From NCBI GenBank assembly GCA_964034945.1, contig OZ035961.1, positions 25,452,684-25,516,683 of the forward strand: a stretch of 64,000 nucleotides of DNA, written 5' to 3'. Below, in pieces: positions 1-9,962 of this stretch. A program made the position numbers and the translations under genes. This DNA is from Chrysopilus asiliformis (Eukaryota > Arthropoda > Insecta > Diptera > Rhagionidae). Every line of letters starts with the position of its first letter. The first letter of the stretch is position 1. Under the pieces are notes generated by a model. That model was not told where the DNA came from. It worked only from the letters and a program-made list of their open reading frames with translations, and searched no databases.

Positions 1-781
1 CATCGTCAACAACTTTTAATAACAAAAAAAAAAAATTTTCAGCCCACAGACCGCCAGTTAAAAATCTGAAATTAACATCGTCTTAATAAAATCTCTGGGA
101 AAAATTCTAATTTGCCTAAATTAAGAAACGTCAACACTTATTGAAGTGATTGATTATTACACAGAAATTTTAACAGCAAACAAGTAATTTGAAAATAAAA
201 AAAAACACAAGAAATCATGTCCAAAATAGATATTTGAATTTAAATACCATGAGAACAAAATGATCAGCTGCCTCCGCATTTTGATAAATTTTCTCAATTA
301 ATAATTCAAATAAATATGTTTCTAAGTATGTTTTAGTAAACAGTTTTTTTTTATATCAAACCATATAATATATGCTTGGTATCGGCATTCGATTTTGGGT
401 GGCATGGATATTTTTTATTACACAATCGTTGAGAAATTTGAAATGATTGTAACAGAATTGCTGGTGTGGTTATGTAGGCTTATTAAAAAACTTTTTTTTA
501 GAGGCGGTTAGCCGTTAGGTGGACCAACGGCGCGTTTGGACAATTTAAGGTCATAGGAGCAAAGAAAATTCGATGCCCTAATAGGAATTTAAGGCTCGAA
601 GACAGTGTTTTCGACCCCTTTTGATGGCGCCTTTTTTTTCTCTTTTTACAGATATAGCTTAATAAGTTCTTAAATCAATTATCGAAAATAATAGAGTGTA
701 ACACTTTTACCTTAAAATCATTGTCACACGCTAGGGATTTGTATGTGAGCAGGCAGAAGTGTGCAGCAAAGATATATTAAA
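1..781. other. AT-rich intergenic stretch, no gene seen
   Basis: I see no open frame with protein-like composition, no tRNA-like boxes and no clear terminal repeats here, only AT-rich sequence with homopolymer runs. Confidence 0.6.
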
Positions 782-859
782 TAATCGTACTCATTTACGA
801 GAGTAATCGCACTCATTTACGAGAGTAATCGTACTAATTTACGAGAGTAATCGTACTTA
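782..859. repeat. 22-bp tandem repeat, about 3.5 copies
   Basis: The unit TAATCGTACTCATTTACGAG plus AG is repeated three times with one or two substitutions, then breaks off inside a fourth copy. It directly abuts the small inverted-repeat element that starts at 861. Confidence 0.85.
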
Positions 860-860
860 T

Positions 861-976
861 TAGGGCTGTTGTTAAGAACCGGATATCCGAATACTCGGTT
901 CCGAACATTTTCCGGAACCGGATCTGAGAAACATGGGTACCCGGTTTCAGAAAAAATACGGTTTTCGACAGCCCTA
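861..976. mobile_element. Small MITE with GGGCTGTYG ends
   Basis: The left end TAGGGCTGTTGTTAAGAACC and the reverse complement of the right end (TAGGGCTGTCGAAAACC) match imperfectly. The interior carries palindromic GGATATCC and GGTACC stretches. Outside GGGCTG...CAGCCC a TA dinucleotide is present on both sides, so a TA target duplication is possible. There is no coding capacity and the superfamily is not established. Confidence 0.55.
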
Positions 977-1000
977 GGATTCACCTAGATAAGATTTGCT

Positions 1001-1303
1001 TCGCACCTAGGTACTGATACCAAAGATTAAGTAAATAAAGATAAGAAACCTAGACCAAATTTTGGGGTCACAAAAAAAATCTGCCAGCGGAAATGGAATC
1101 TTTAACATGCCTTGCAAAAAAATTATTTTCCCTTATATTTTGACGCTTAACTGTCAAAGAATCAATAAAATTATTTAAATTGCAAGCGTTACTTGATTGA
1201 GAGTCATAACTCTAGAGAACTTTCCATACATTTTAAAAGTTCTATGAAAAATTCTGTTGTTCCTTATCTGTAGTTATCTAATTTTTGCTGATACTAGGTG
1301 CGA
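1001..1303. mobile_element. Possible inverted-repeat element
   Basis: TCGCACCTAG at the left faces CTAGGTGCGA at the right, each followed inward by a short CTGATAC-like stretch (GTATCAG on one side). The imperfect arms are about 17 bp and the span about 300 bp. No target duplication was found, so this is only a candidate non-autonomous element. Confidence 0.3.
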
Positions 1304-1789
1304 CACATACTAAAAATATTTTTACATTTTGAACCTTTTTCACAATTAACTAAAAAAAAAAACACTTTCTTTGTTTCCATGAAATTTCAAAAGTATATTC
1401 AATCATTCGCAATAGGAATCCAGTCTACTTTGTATGAAATTATATTCCATAATTAATCGGAAGAAGTACTGTTTTCCAGCAGACTTTGAAAAATATTACC
1501 CCAACAGTGCGCAATGATGTATATGTTACCGGTGAAACCCGATTTCAGGCTAAACTAGTTTAGTCTAGGCCAAACTAGTTCGTCCTAATAGAAAAACGCA
1601 CGCTCTAGGACAAAAAATAATTCCCTTCTTTAGATTTTCCTTTTAAAACATTGTAGTTTTTCTATAGGCCGCGGTCTACAAATATTGGCCTCCCCTCACA
1701 TCCCCTCCTCCAACCACCGACACGCCTTCCCCCATCACACTCCCCTCTCCCTAAATTTTTGACTTTTACTCCAGGCGTATACTCTAAAG

Positions 1790-2041
1790 CAGGCTTGACC
1801 AACCCGCGGGCTGCATGCGGCCCAGTACGTGTTTGAATGTAGCCTAACAAAAAACTGATATGTTTACCAACTTTATGAATTAATAAAGTTTAAATTACTT
1901 AAAATTGTTGACTAAGTATGTATATATTCTACGTTTTTTACTAATCAGCTATCTTTAGGGTTAGTCTATTTTATTTGTGGCCCAATATAACTCGTCTTCT
2001 CACAATGTGGCCCAGGAAAGATAAAATGTTGCACACCACTG
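1790..2041. mobile_element. Non-autonomous hAT element, 252 bp
   Basis: The element is flanked by a perfect 8-bp direct repeat CTCTAAAG (1782-1789 and 2042-2049). It begins CAGGCTTGACCAACCCGCGG and its right end, reverse-complemented, begins CAGTGGTGTGCAAC. The 8-bp duplication, the CA-start and the GCATGCGGCCC-type subterminal sequence are typical of hAT transposons. It encodes nothing and would have depended on a transposase supplied elsewhere. Confidence 0.85.
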
Positions 2042-2046
2042 CTCTA

Positions 2047-2472
2047 AAGCGAGCCCTAGACGAGCAACCAGGCTGCCAATATGTAATATTGCAAATGATG
2101 TGGGCTAGTTCCTGTTGTAAATTCAGGTTGCATGTTAGGTTGCATCGTCTGTAGTGAGATTGGCCACCAAGCCAGCAATATCAGTAGGCTAAAAGCATAT
2201 GCGAAGTGAAGTGAACTATTGGAATTTGTACGTTATTATTTCAAAAATATGGCAAACATCCTAAACAATGGGGCGTCGAGGGACTTTTTTGAAGTTTATC
2301 GCAGTTTACCGGAGTTATGAAAAGTTAATTTAGCTCAATCGAAAACACAAAATTATTGTATCTCTACCATGACTTCTGCTTATAAACTGATGTTGCTGTT
2401 GAAGTTGCATCGTCTGTGGCAAACGCGTTAGCAACCTGGTTGGCAACCAAGTTGCAAGTCTATGGCTCGCTT
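2047..2472. mobile_element. MITE with CCCTAGACG-type terminal repeats
   Basis: The left end AGCGAGCCCTAGACGAGCAA and the right end, reverse-complemented (AGCGAGCCATAGACTTGCAA), form imperfect terminal repeats of about 30 bp. The interior repeats GTTGCATCGTCTGT-type motifs near both ends. No coding capacity is seen. The left end overlaps the right target duplication of the adjacent hAT, so the two elements abut. The ends resemble those of the element at 26095-26580. Confidence 0.7.
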
Positions 2473-4167
2473 ATCGTAAATGAAACACACTCACTGAAAT
2501 CTCAAAAATTAAGGTTTAAAGTTAAGGGATTCTTAAATTTAAATTTAACGTCCAACATTTGATAAATCGGTTACTCAACCGTAACTTTTAAAATTTTAGG
2601 CAGTTTTGTTTCCAAGTCAGACATCATTAATAGGAATTTGGATTCGCTCTAAATTGTGATTTTTAAAACGTGCTGGCAGAATTGCTAATAGCTTAACAGT
2701 TTGAATATCCCATTTTTCTGTTTTGGCACTTTTTTGTAGAAACATTAAAAAAAATTTTTTTTCTTGAACCTTCTTTGATTCAAAACTTTTTTGTTAAATT
2801 GAATGTTTTAAAAATCAAATTCAATTGAGTTACGATCTTCAGTAACTTAAGAAGCTTTTAAATCATTAACTTTTCTATAGAATGACACCATGAAATTCCA
2901 CTGAAACTATACTTTATCATTTTTGTTGCCTACAATTTAAATATTTATTGAAAAGATGTGTGTAGATTTGCAGATAATATCCAATTAACTTTGCATTTTT
3001 GTGGCGCTGCTTTAATAACGGAGCGCCAAAACTTTTTTCGCTAAGTATGCGATTTTCTTTGCAAAAAAACTGCGAAAAAAACTCGCATAGTTTTTACGCG
3101 AAAAAAAATCGCATAGTTTATTTTCGCATAGTTTTTTTTCGCATTTTCTGGCAAATAACTTGAAGATTATTAGTGCGATTGCATAAATAAACACTAAATT
3201 AGAAATTGTGAATGTTGCGCTGTTTTAGATTCTTAAGATCAAATTTCGCCAAATCGTATGTGGTGCACAAAAAAGAAGAAGAAACGACTTATAATGACAG
3301 TTTCTATGTAAATCAAGTATAGAAAAAAATTTTCCATTCTGCGTTCAATCGCCTGAATTGTCCAGCCGGCCGACGTCAGCTCGTCGTCGCACACATTTTG
3401 ATTTGAATTAGAAGATTTGACCTCAGTATGTTGTTTTTTTGGGTAGTTTTTTTTCTAGATAGACGCGATAAAATTTCGTGGTTAGATATTTGTAAATCGG
3501 TAAGCGGGTTTTTACCTTGTTGATGTGATGGCGTGGCCTCTCTATTTCGGCATTTCAAAGTTTAACATCATCCAACATCAGCCACCAGCAGCATAAAAAT
3601 GTGAATTCAACATCAGATTAGAAAAAAGAGAATTCGTTTCAGTTAAGTTTGCTCGGGTCTTGGCTCGTCTGGTATCACTGGAAATTTGCTTTGTAAATTC
3701 TAATGTCTTCGTTTTTTTTTTGCATCACAAAATCCCGACATCACACATCTTGGAATGGATTTGGAGAACGGACTTTAAACACACCAAAAACTAGAAAAAA
3801 AAGCAAATTCTGACTTTGGTTTACTGTTGCTTTATGATAATAAAAAGTAAACATGGCCGTCCGTGTAGTATGCGAAAATTAATTGTTTATATGAGAAAAT
3901 AAAATAGTAGCATTTCGTTGTAGTGCGTTCATCTCGTGAATCAATGTTAAATATAAAAGGAAAATGTTTTTAAAAGCCTTAAAATGTTTTTAAAAACCTC
4001 ATAAATTTTTTGCAACGTCGAAAATATTTTTGAAGTGGTAATTAAGGTTTAATTGCTTTCACTGTACTCATGCCTTCAAAATTAAAATAACAATAATTAA
4101 GGTAAGTGCACCAAACTCGTATCGCTGTTTTGAAGCTAAAGCCTTGTATATACAGTAGAGAAAAATA
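2473..4167. other. AT-rich stretch without a recognised gene
   Basis: Nothing gene-like is visible. At about 3030-3150 the sequence CGCATAGTTTTT recurs in both orientations, interspersed with poly-A and poly-T, and looks like a decayed low-complexity repeat. At about 3960-4000 a segment with AAAATGTTTTTAAAA is duplicated. Confidence 0.5.
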
Positions 4168-4932
4168 GGCGAGAGTTCTACTGAATAAAAAATCTCCTCT
4201 ACCAAACCCGTTTACACGAAATGATAATTCTACCGGAATTTATCTCGTGCAAAGTGACTGGAGAGAAAATTGATGTAGAACTCTACACAAGACTCTACCG
4301 AATTTTTATACGGTTGATGAAATTTTTCTCTCGACTAGAGAGAATAACGGCGGATTTGACGTTTCCTCCAGGTTCTATTGACAACAATTTATTTTTTTCG
4401 GGAATAAATTAAATTAGAAACTAAAATGACTACTCGGCGAAAGCAAGTGGCAGCTGCGATTTTACATTTAACTGCTGAGGATACATGTTGGATTCGAGAC
4501 TGGATCCAGAAAAGGGACAATTTTGGATTTTATAACCAATTGTTGAACGAATTAAAGGCTGAGGGTTCTAGGGCATATGAAATTTTTTTGCGTATGTCAC
4601 ACAATTTCCTAAAAAAATCAAATATTTTTGCCATAAATTCACAAATGGTCACTAAATAACAAGCAATCGTCAGAATACTACAAATAATGAGAAATTATGC
4701 CGAATGAATTCAAACGAAAATGACAATTTGCTACTCCATGGCTAGGCAATAATTCTATCAACTTTTTCAACATGTTGAATAGAGCGTAGAGAAATTTTTG
4801 TGGTGTGCAACTCTCGCCAAACCGTGTTTACACGCTAGAAAACTTTCGCCTAAAATATCTCGCATAGAGGTTGTGTAGAGCTCTACATGGGTGTTTACAC
4901 ATCTCTAGCGAGATTTTTCGCAATCCCTCGCC
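4168..4932 (+). mobile_element. PIF/Harbinger-type element, internally deleted
   Basis: The element starts GGCGAGAG and ends in the inverted sequence CTCGCC, with TA on both outer sides, compatible with the 3-bp TWA target site of PIF/Harbinger elements. Its subterminal regions carry several copies of TGTTTACAC / GTGTAAAC and AGAGTTCTAC-like motifs in both orientations, as expected for transposase-binding repeats. The interior holds a short transposase N-terminus (4426-4659) and no catalytic domain, so the copy cannot move on its own. Confidence 0.65.
4426..4659 (+). pseudogene. Truncated PIF/Harbinger transposase N-terminus
   Basis: This 77-codon frame starts with ATG. Residues 18-64 follow the conserved N-terminal pattern of PIF/Harbinger (HARBI1-like) transposases: an aromatic-Ile/Val-Arg stretch (CWIRDWIQKRDNFGFY), then LLNEL, then FLRMS and a Phe-Leu-Lys stretch. 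In intact family members of roughly 350-450 residues this region precedes the DDE nuclease. Here the frame ends soon after the RM motif and no DDE motif follows before the element's right end. I infer an internal deletion derivative. The match is to my recollection of the family pattern and was not searched. Confidence 0.65.
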
Positions 4933-4945
4933 TAATTTTTTTTTT

Positions 4946-5062
4946 ATGGATACACAGCAGTCAGATAGACAGACAGATGGTCATGCGGAAATCAAAATCT
5001 TTTGTCATACCAAACACCCTGGTGTAATTCATTTTTGTGTCTGACGATTAGTTCTATATCTA
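4946..5062 (-). repeat. Degraded family A (HINE) fragment
   Basis: A short GACAGACAGA microsatellite is followed by CATGCGGAAATCAAAATC and a segment close to CACACTGGTGTAATTCATTT, which sits beside the microsatellite in all longer family A copies. Only the 5' half of the element (minus orientation) remains, and it lies directly beside the PIF/Harbinger relic. Confidence 0.7.
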
Positions 5063-5090
5063 AGATTTTATTTTTTGACGAATAAATATA

Positions 5091-5190
5091 CAGTAGAATC
5101 CCGATAATTCGTACCCCGATAATTCGTATATCCCGTTAATTCGTATGAATTTGCTGGTCCCTTGAAATACGAATTATCGGGATTCTACTG
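5091..5190 (+). mobile_element. 100-bp pogo/Tigger-like MITE
   Basis: The terminal inverted repeats begin CAGTAGAATCCCGATAATTC and match perfectly over at least 23 bp. TA dinucleotides flank both ends (5089-5090, 5191-5192), as for Tc1/mariner-pogo elements. The interior is an imperfect repetition of CCCGATAATTCGTA. A same-length copy lies in the opposite orientation at 32439-32538. Confidence 0.85.
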
Positions 5191-6361
5191 TACTTGCATA
5201 TCGAATAAATAGGACGTAATTATTTTGATATGAGTGTCAATTCATTTCAAGAAGTTTCGATAACTTATTCGTGTATTTTTAAACAACGAAATCATTTTAC
5301 AAATTAAGGAAAATTTTACTACATTTGTAAAGATGTTTAAACAAAAAAAAAACAAACTTAATACACAATTAATTCCTATCTAGCTTCGATTTTTGCTTCC
5401 CAGTGTTTAAAGCGTGTGGTTTTAATATTCCTAATAGGCTTTCCTCATTCTTGACTGCGATCGATTCCTTCGTTTCAATTTATAAAAGGGTGGTAAAGAT
5501 TTCTAATGATTTTGCATGTTTTACATTTTCACGTCACATTTTACATCCTATTTGAATTTAAATGTGGCTGTCTGTCTGGAAATCGCGTAATACTTTTTAA
5601 AATGTTTATTTACAAAATTAAAATAACATTCACAGAACATAGGTTACTTTTTAGTATGATGATTTCTTTTCTTTTGAATTTTCATTTCCACCAACAACTT
5701 TTTAAGATATGCGTGATTCCAATAATAATTAAAGAGTTTATAAAAACTTCAAATAAGATCTCTTTTTGAGAAATAAAAAAAATCTATTAGATAATCCTAA
5801 ATACAGTAGAATCCCGATGATTCGTACCCCGATAATTCGTATATCCCTCTAATTCGTATTTCAATAATTTCTAACAAAACCCAACCTTCACATAAACCTG
5901 GCCCAGTGATTAATTTTTTTACATTATCGTCGTATTCGGTGTAGTTGATAAGGGGAGCTCTTCAATAATGTTCAAGAGGTGTTTTTCATAGATAATTCTT
6001 ATGCCCTTCTGCGTTAAACGCTTGATAAAAATGGTAAGTGGTATAATCAATCAGAATAAGATCCACTCAGCGCTTAATTGCCGATTTTATTATTGATTTT
6101 TTGTATTTTTTTTCAGATTGTAATTAAATTGTTATTTTAATTTTCGGATTATTATTTTTTTTTACTTGCTTGAAGTTTTTTTTATATGACCTACAGAACG
6201 TTTTAATATTTTGGTTTAATAAAGAATCCAAAGATTTTGCTATAATCGAACCTAGAACCTTCAATGTCACAAGATTGCTTCAAATAGAATCGATACTTAA
6301 AGCGGTGACTGTATTGATTAAAAAAATTTTGATAAGCTAAACTGAACTGATTCAGTTTTTC
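5191..6361. other. AT-rich stretch, no gene
   Basis: Apart from the single MITE end at 5804-5870 I see no supported feature. An open frame at 5506-5769 has the Phe/Ile/Lys-rich composition expected of translated AT-rich DNA and resembles nothing I know. Confidence 0.5.
5804..5870 (+). mobile_element. Single end of the pogo-like MITE family
   Basis: After a TA dinucleotide the sequence CAGTAGAATCCCGATGATTC and the internal CCCGATAATTCGTA repeats match the first two thirds of the 5091-5190 element. It diverges after AATTCGTATTTC and no opposite end is found, so the copy is truncated or a longer relative. Confidence 0.65.
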
Positions 6362-6800
6362 CTATGGTTAAGTTTTTTTTGATGGTCTATGTTGGAGCTA
6401 AACTTCAGGCCAATCGGCTCGGTAGTTTCCCCGCGAAAGGGTAACATAGAGAAAGAGCTAAGTTTCGAAATCACTTTACCCCCTCCCCTTACTCCCCTAC
6501 CTCTCGGGCTACTTTTTAATGGGTCTATGTTGGGGCTGGACTCCCGACGAACATCTATGCCAAATTTCAGCCAATCGGTTCAGTAGTTTTCTCGCGAAAG
6601 AGTAACATAGCGCAAAAACTAAGTTTCGAAATCACTTTACTCCCTCCTCTTACTCCCCCCACCCCTCGCGCTACTTTTCCGTATGCCTATGTTGGAACCA
6701 GAACTACCACAGACACTCATGCCAAATTTCAAGTCAATCGGTTCAGCAGTTTTTGGGTGAAAGAGGAACAGACACCAACTCATTTTTTTATTAGTATGAT
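6362..6800 (+). repeat. Family B interspersed repeat
   Basis: This belongs to a repeat family also present at 9705-9962, 20846-21892 and 33350-33662. The copy contains CTATGTTGGAGCTAAACTTC, a tandemly duplicated block of about 150 bp (AATCGGTTCAGTAGTTT, then CGCGAAAGAGTAACATAG, then a CCCCCTCCCC stretch) and the 3' part CCAAATTTCAAGTCAATCGG plus GTGAAAGAGGAACAGACA. It ends near TTATTAGTATGAT. No frame encodes a recognisable protein. Similar repeats are common in arthropods and I do not assign a class. Confidence 0.75.
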
Positions 6801-7097
6801 GGATTAAAAATTTGTAGTTGGACTAAAATCCCGGTAATCAAAGCTTTTCTTATGCTAAAATTTTGTTGATTAGGAATATCAGGGAGTGTTTAGGAGTTGT
6901 TCATAAAATACGTCACACTTTTAGGCGGGAAAGGGTCTGCGGTAGTATGACCGCGGTACTAAACTTCATACAAAAAATCGTGCACAGAGAGAAATGATAG
7001 AACAGATTCCTACTAAAAATAGGAATATAAAGACAGTGAAATTTTTTGGTAATGACTCCCAAACAAAAGAGGAATTCATGCCAAAAATTGAGAAAGT
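6801..7097. other. Unassigned AT-rich spacer
   Basis: No gene or repeat end could be identified between the family B copy and the SINE. Confidence 0.5.
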
Positions 7098-7440
7098 TTT
7101 CTAAAATCATCATCATCCTTGGCGCTACAGCTCTCGAAGAGCCTGAGCCTCCTCAATTGAGGTTTCATAAAAATTTCATCCCTGCTTCGCATCTACAGTT
7201 TTACATGGGTTGCGAACTATGAATTACAACATTTGTAAGGTTTTTACGTTGCAACCCATCAACAGCAGAGGCCGTCATAGCAATCTATGATGTCGTTAGC
7301 GACAAGCGGTAACTATCACTACTCATTTCGTAAAGCAAGTTGAGTGGACTTGAATCACAGCGTGCGACAGGCGAGAATTAAATCACCGACCTCCGGAATA
7401 CGGGCCAAGTACTTTACCATTTGGGCTACGCTAGGATTTC
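7098..7440 (-). mobile_element. tRNA-derived SINE
   Basis: Read on the minus strand, the element starts near 7440 with a tRNA-like head containing an A-box-like TAGCGTAGCCCAAATGG and a degenerate B-box region about 40 nt further on. A 200-bp body follows. It ends with GGCTCTTCGAGAGCTGTAGC and a (GAT)n tail at 7098-7110. This head-body-simple-repeat layout is typical of insect SINEs transcribed by RNA polymerase III. It encodes no protein; the open frame at 7344-7655 runs antisense across it and is not a gene. Confidence 0.7.
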
Positions 7441-8368
7441 CCAAAATCCTAGGACCTCTTTTAGGCAGAAGAGACTGTTGTCTCGTATATTCCTATTTGA
7501 AGTTCTCTCCGTGTGCGACGAAAGGGGGGACTGGTTATTTTATAGACATCCCTTTTCAATCAATTCTCGGAGTCGAAATTAACACAATACCTGCTTTCGT
7601 TTGTGGATATATGAAAGCACAAAAAAAATCTGTTTTCCATAAACGAGTTTTTTGAAAAGTTCAGGGATAGAGTATTAACCTTCTTTCATTGTTTTTCAGA
7701 AGAATATTCTATGTAATCCTTTTTTGTTCAAATAAATAAATATTTGATTTAAAGTTTTAATTTGCATCAGTCAAATTTTGAGAACACGAGTTGAAAGCCA
7801 TTACATTTTAGATAAGTGATTTTATTTACAAATTTTCACAAAGGTATACTGGACTTTTGGTCTTTTAAAACTTCAAACTGTCTTTTTTTTGGGATCCTTC
7901 TCTAACTTTGCTCCGGCTATCAAAATCGTCATGATATCTTCTGACCTTCAGAGTACATCTCTAAAAATTTTAAAAACTAACTTGTATCCACACACAGACT
8001 AAGCTTAGAATATCAAATTTTGTTCAGTTGCGTACTTTACTCCAATTGACGAACGAGATTTGGCATTTTTTGGCATTAAACAATTGAACCTCGAAAAACC
8101 CGATCAAGGTGAAATAAGAATTTAAATTGCTAATGTAACTAATGAGCATGTTGTGTCGTTTTTTTGTGTCTAATTCGAACAAATTTTTTGGCTTGCATAA
8201 CGGAAACTGTTGCCTCTGTATAACAAATGCTTTCTTCAAATTGGAAACATTTGAATTAATAAAGAATTTGAAACGTTAAATTTTAGTTTTTATGAAAATG
8301 TCCGAAAAGAATTAATAAACATTTTGGAGAACAAAAGTTTATCAAATAAAGCGATACTTCAATAAGGG
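7441..8368. other. No gene recognised
   Basis: AT-rich sequence with short frames of low complexity on both strands and no clear repeat ends. Confidence 0.5.
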
Positions 8369-9386
8369 TTATTCCATACCAAATCGCACAGGAAATGCGA
8401 AAAATTGAAGTGACGAAATCGAAGATCGTTGAAATTTGGCAGACACTTTTTTTTATGAAAAATCATCTCTCTTTATCCCTCTTTTGGAAGGTTTTTAACT
8501 ATTTCTTTTTTGAGAAAATGGTCCTATCTGCTGAGCCATTAGGAAAAGTATCATAGTATCGTTGGGAAAAATATTCCCCATAAAAAGTTAGTGTGGGTCA
8601 TCAAACACCAAAACTGTCCAAACCCCTAATTCAAGGGAAAACCTCCCAGAGTCTAATTTTCTATTTTTGGGGTCACTGAGCAGTAATTCTACACCGAAAT
8701 TTGGAAATTCGATACGCGAAATCCTACAGGAATATCGCTATTATCTTTATTTTTATTTTTATTCATTGAAAAATTGACATCCTGAAATTTTTAAAGTCAA
8801 TAATCTCCGGTTTAATGCTTGAAATCCCCTTTTTTCAGATTTTTTTTTGTTTTAGCCAGAGTTTAGGGGAACATCCTATAACCTTTTAATAACCCTTAGT
8901 TTTATACAAAATCAATGAATCAAGTTTTATTTTCTAAATCCGGATTCAGGCGGAAACCTAAATCCGGTTTCAGGCGGAAAGTCCATATCTTACCTAGAAA
9001 TTCAGGTAAGTTATGGATCAAACAATGGTTTTTGAGATATTTAAGGATATTTAAAGGAAATCCTTATTTCGTCCTTCAAAAGTTGTTTGAATTTTTTGTC
9101 TTAAATTTTTTTTGGATGGCCTCATCATTTCTAAAGGAACAATGTTATAGTTTTGTGTAGAATGATGAATAGTTTGGAAGATACAATTTTTGGAAAGCGG
9201 GAAGAATCGGCGAAAAATGGATTTTTGCCTTGTTCAACGTTTTATAAAACTCAAACTATGGGCCGATTGGTCAAAACATAAAAATGCGGGTATCGTTTTT
9301 TTTTTCCATAAAAAAAGTGTTTGTTAAATTCCATTGAAATCGGAGCGAAATGCGAAATCCGCTGTGCGATTTTGTATGGAATCACT
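8369..9386. mobile_element. 1-kb element with ATTCCATAC terminal repeats
   Basis: The left end ATTCCATACCAAATCGCACA and the right end, reverse-complemented (ATTCCATACAAAATCGCACA), match at 18-19 of 20 positions, and similarity (AAATGCG) continues inward. The interior has no convincing transposase frame. A short duplicated segment (ATCCGGNTTCAGGCGGAAA) lies at about 8937-8983. No target duplication could be fixed, so the superfamily is open. Confidence 0.6.
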
Positions 9387-9704
9387 CATTAATCATGTTC
9401 GTCATACAAAAATGAAATCGTGTAAAAATGCTTGAGATAAAAATTGTGCTCAATTCCGTTCTATCTGCTTTAGAAATAAAAAAAAAACATGGGAAAACCA
9501 AATTTTCTGATTTTGCTTTCCAATTTCTTACACTATGGGTTTTTGTTAAACTGGCGGTTTTTGCAAAAAAAAAAAACGATTTTTTTTTTCATTAAAAAAA
9601 GATGCTAGAATCTTTTCTATTAAAAAAATAATGGATTTTATGAAATACAGAGAAACCTGTTTGAGCTGCAGGTTACACTGGACCAGAAAACTGGGTGGAA
9701 AAAC
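9387..9704. other. No gene recognised
   Basis: AT-rich sequence with A/T homopolymers. The frames seen here continue into the neighbouring repeat and are not coding. Confidence 0.5.
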
Positions 9705-9962
9705 ATAATCAGCTGAACCGATTGACTTGAAATTTGGCATGAGTGTCTGTGGTAGTTCTGGTTCCAACATAGGCATACGGAAAAGTAGTCCGAGAGGTGG
9801 GGGAGTGAGGGGAGGGGGTAAAGTGATTTCGAAACTTAATTTTTGCGCTATGTTGCTCTTTCGTGGGGAAACTACTGAACCGATTGGCCTGAAGTTTACT
9901 CCAACATAGACCATAAAAAAAAAATTGAAAAAACTTAACCCGGCAACGACGGATATGCAAGC
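9705..9962 (-). repeat. Family B repeat, minus orientation, truncated
   Basis: Reverse-complemented, the copy starts with CCGTCGTTGCCGGGTTAAG and runs through CTATGTTGGAGTAAACTTC, the CCCCTCCCC block, CGTATGCCTATGTTGGAACC and CCAAATTTCAAGTCAATCGG. The GACA-rich 3' end is missing. Overlapping frames on both strands (9546-9983, 9709-9960, 9727-9909) are by-products of this repeat. Confidence 0.8.

Noticed and set aside
5506..5769. 87-codon + strand frame
   Set aside because: Phe/Ile/Lys-rich composition typical of translated AT-rich DNA, with no start context, splice signals or domain.
7344..7655. 103-codon + strand frame
   Set aside because: It runs antisense through the head of the tRNA-derived SINE and then into AT-rich flank.
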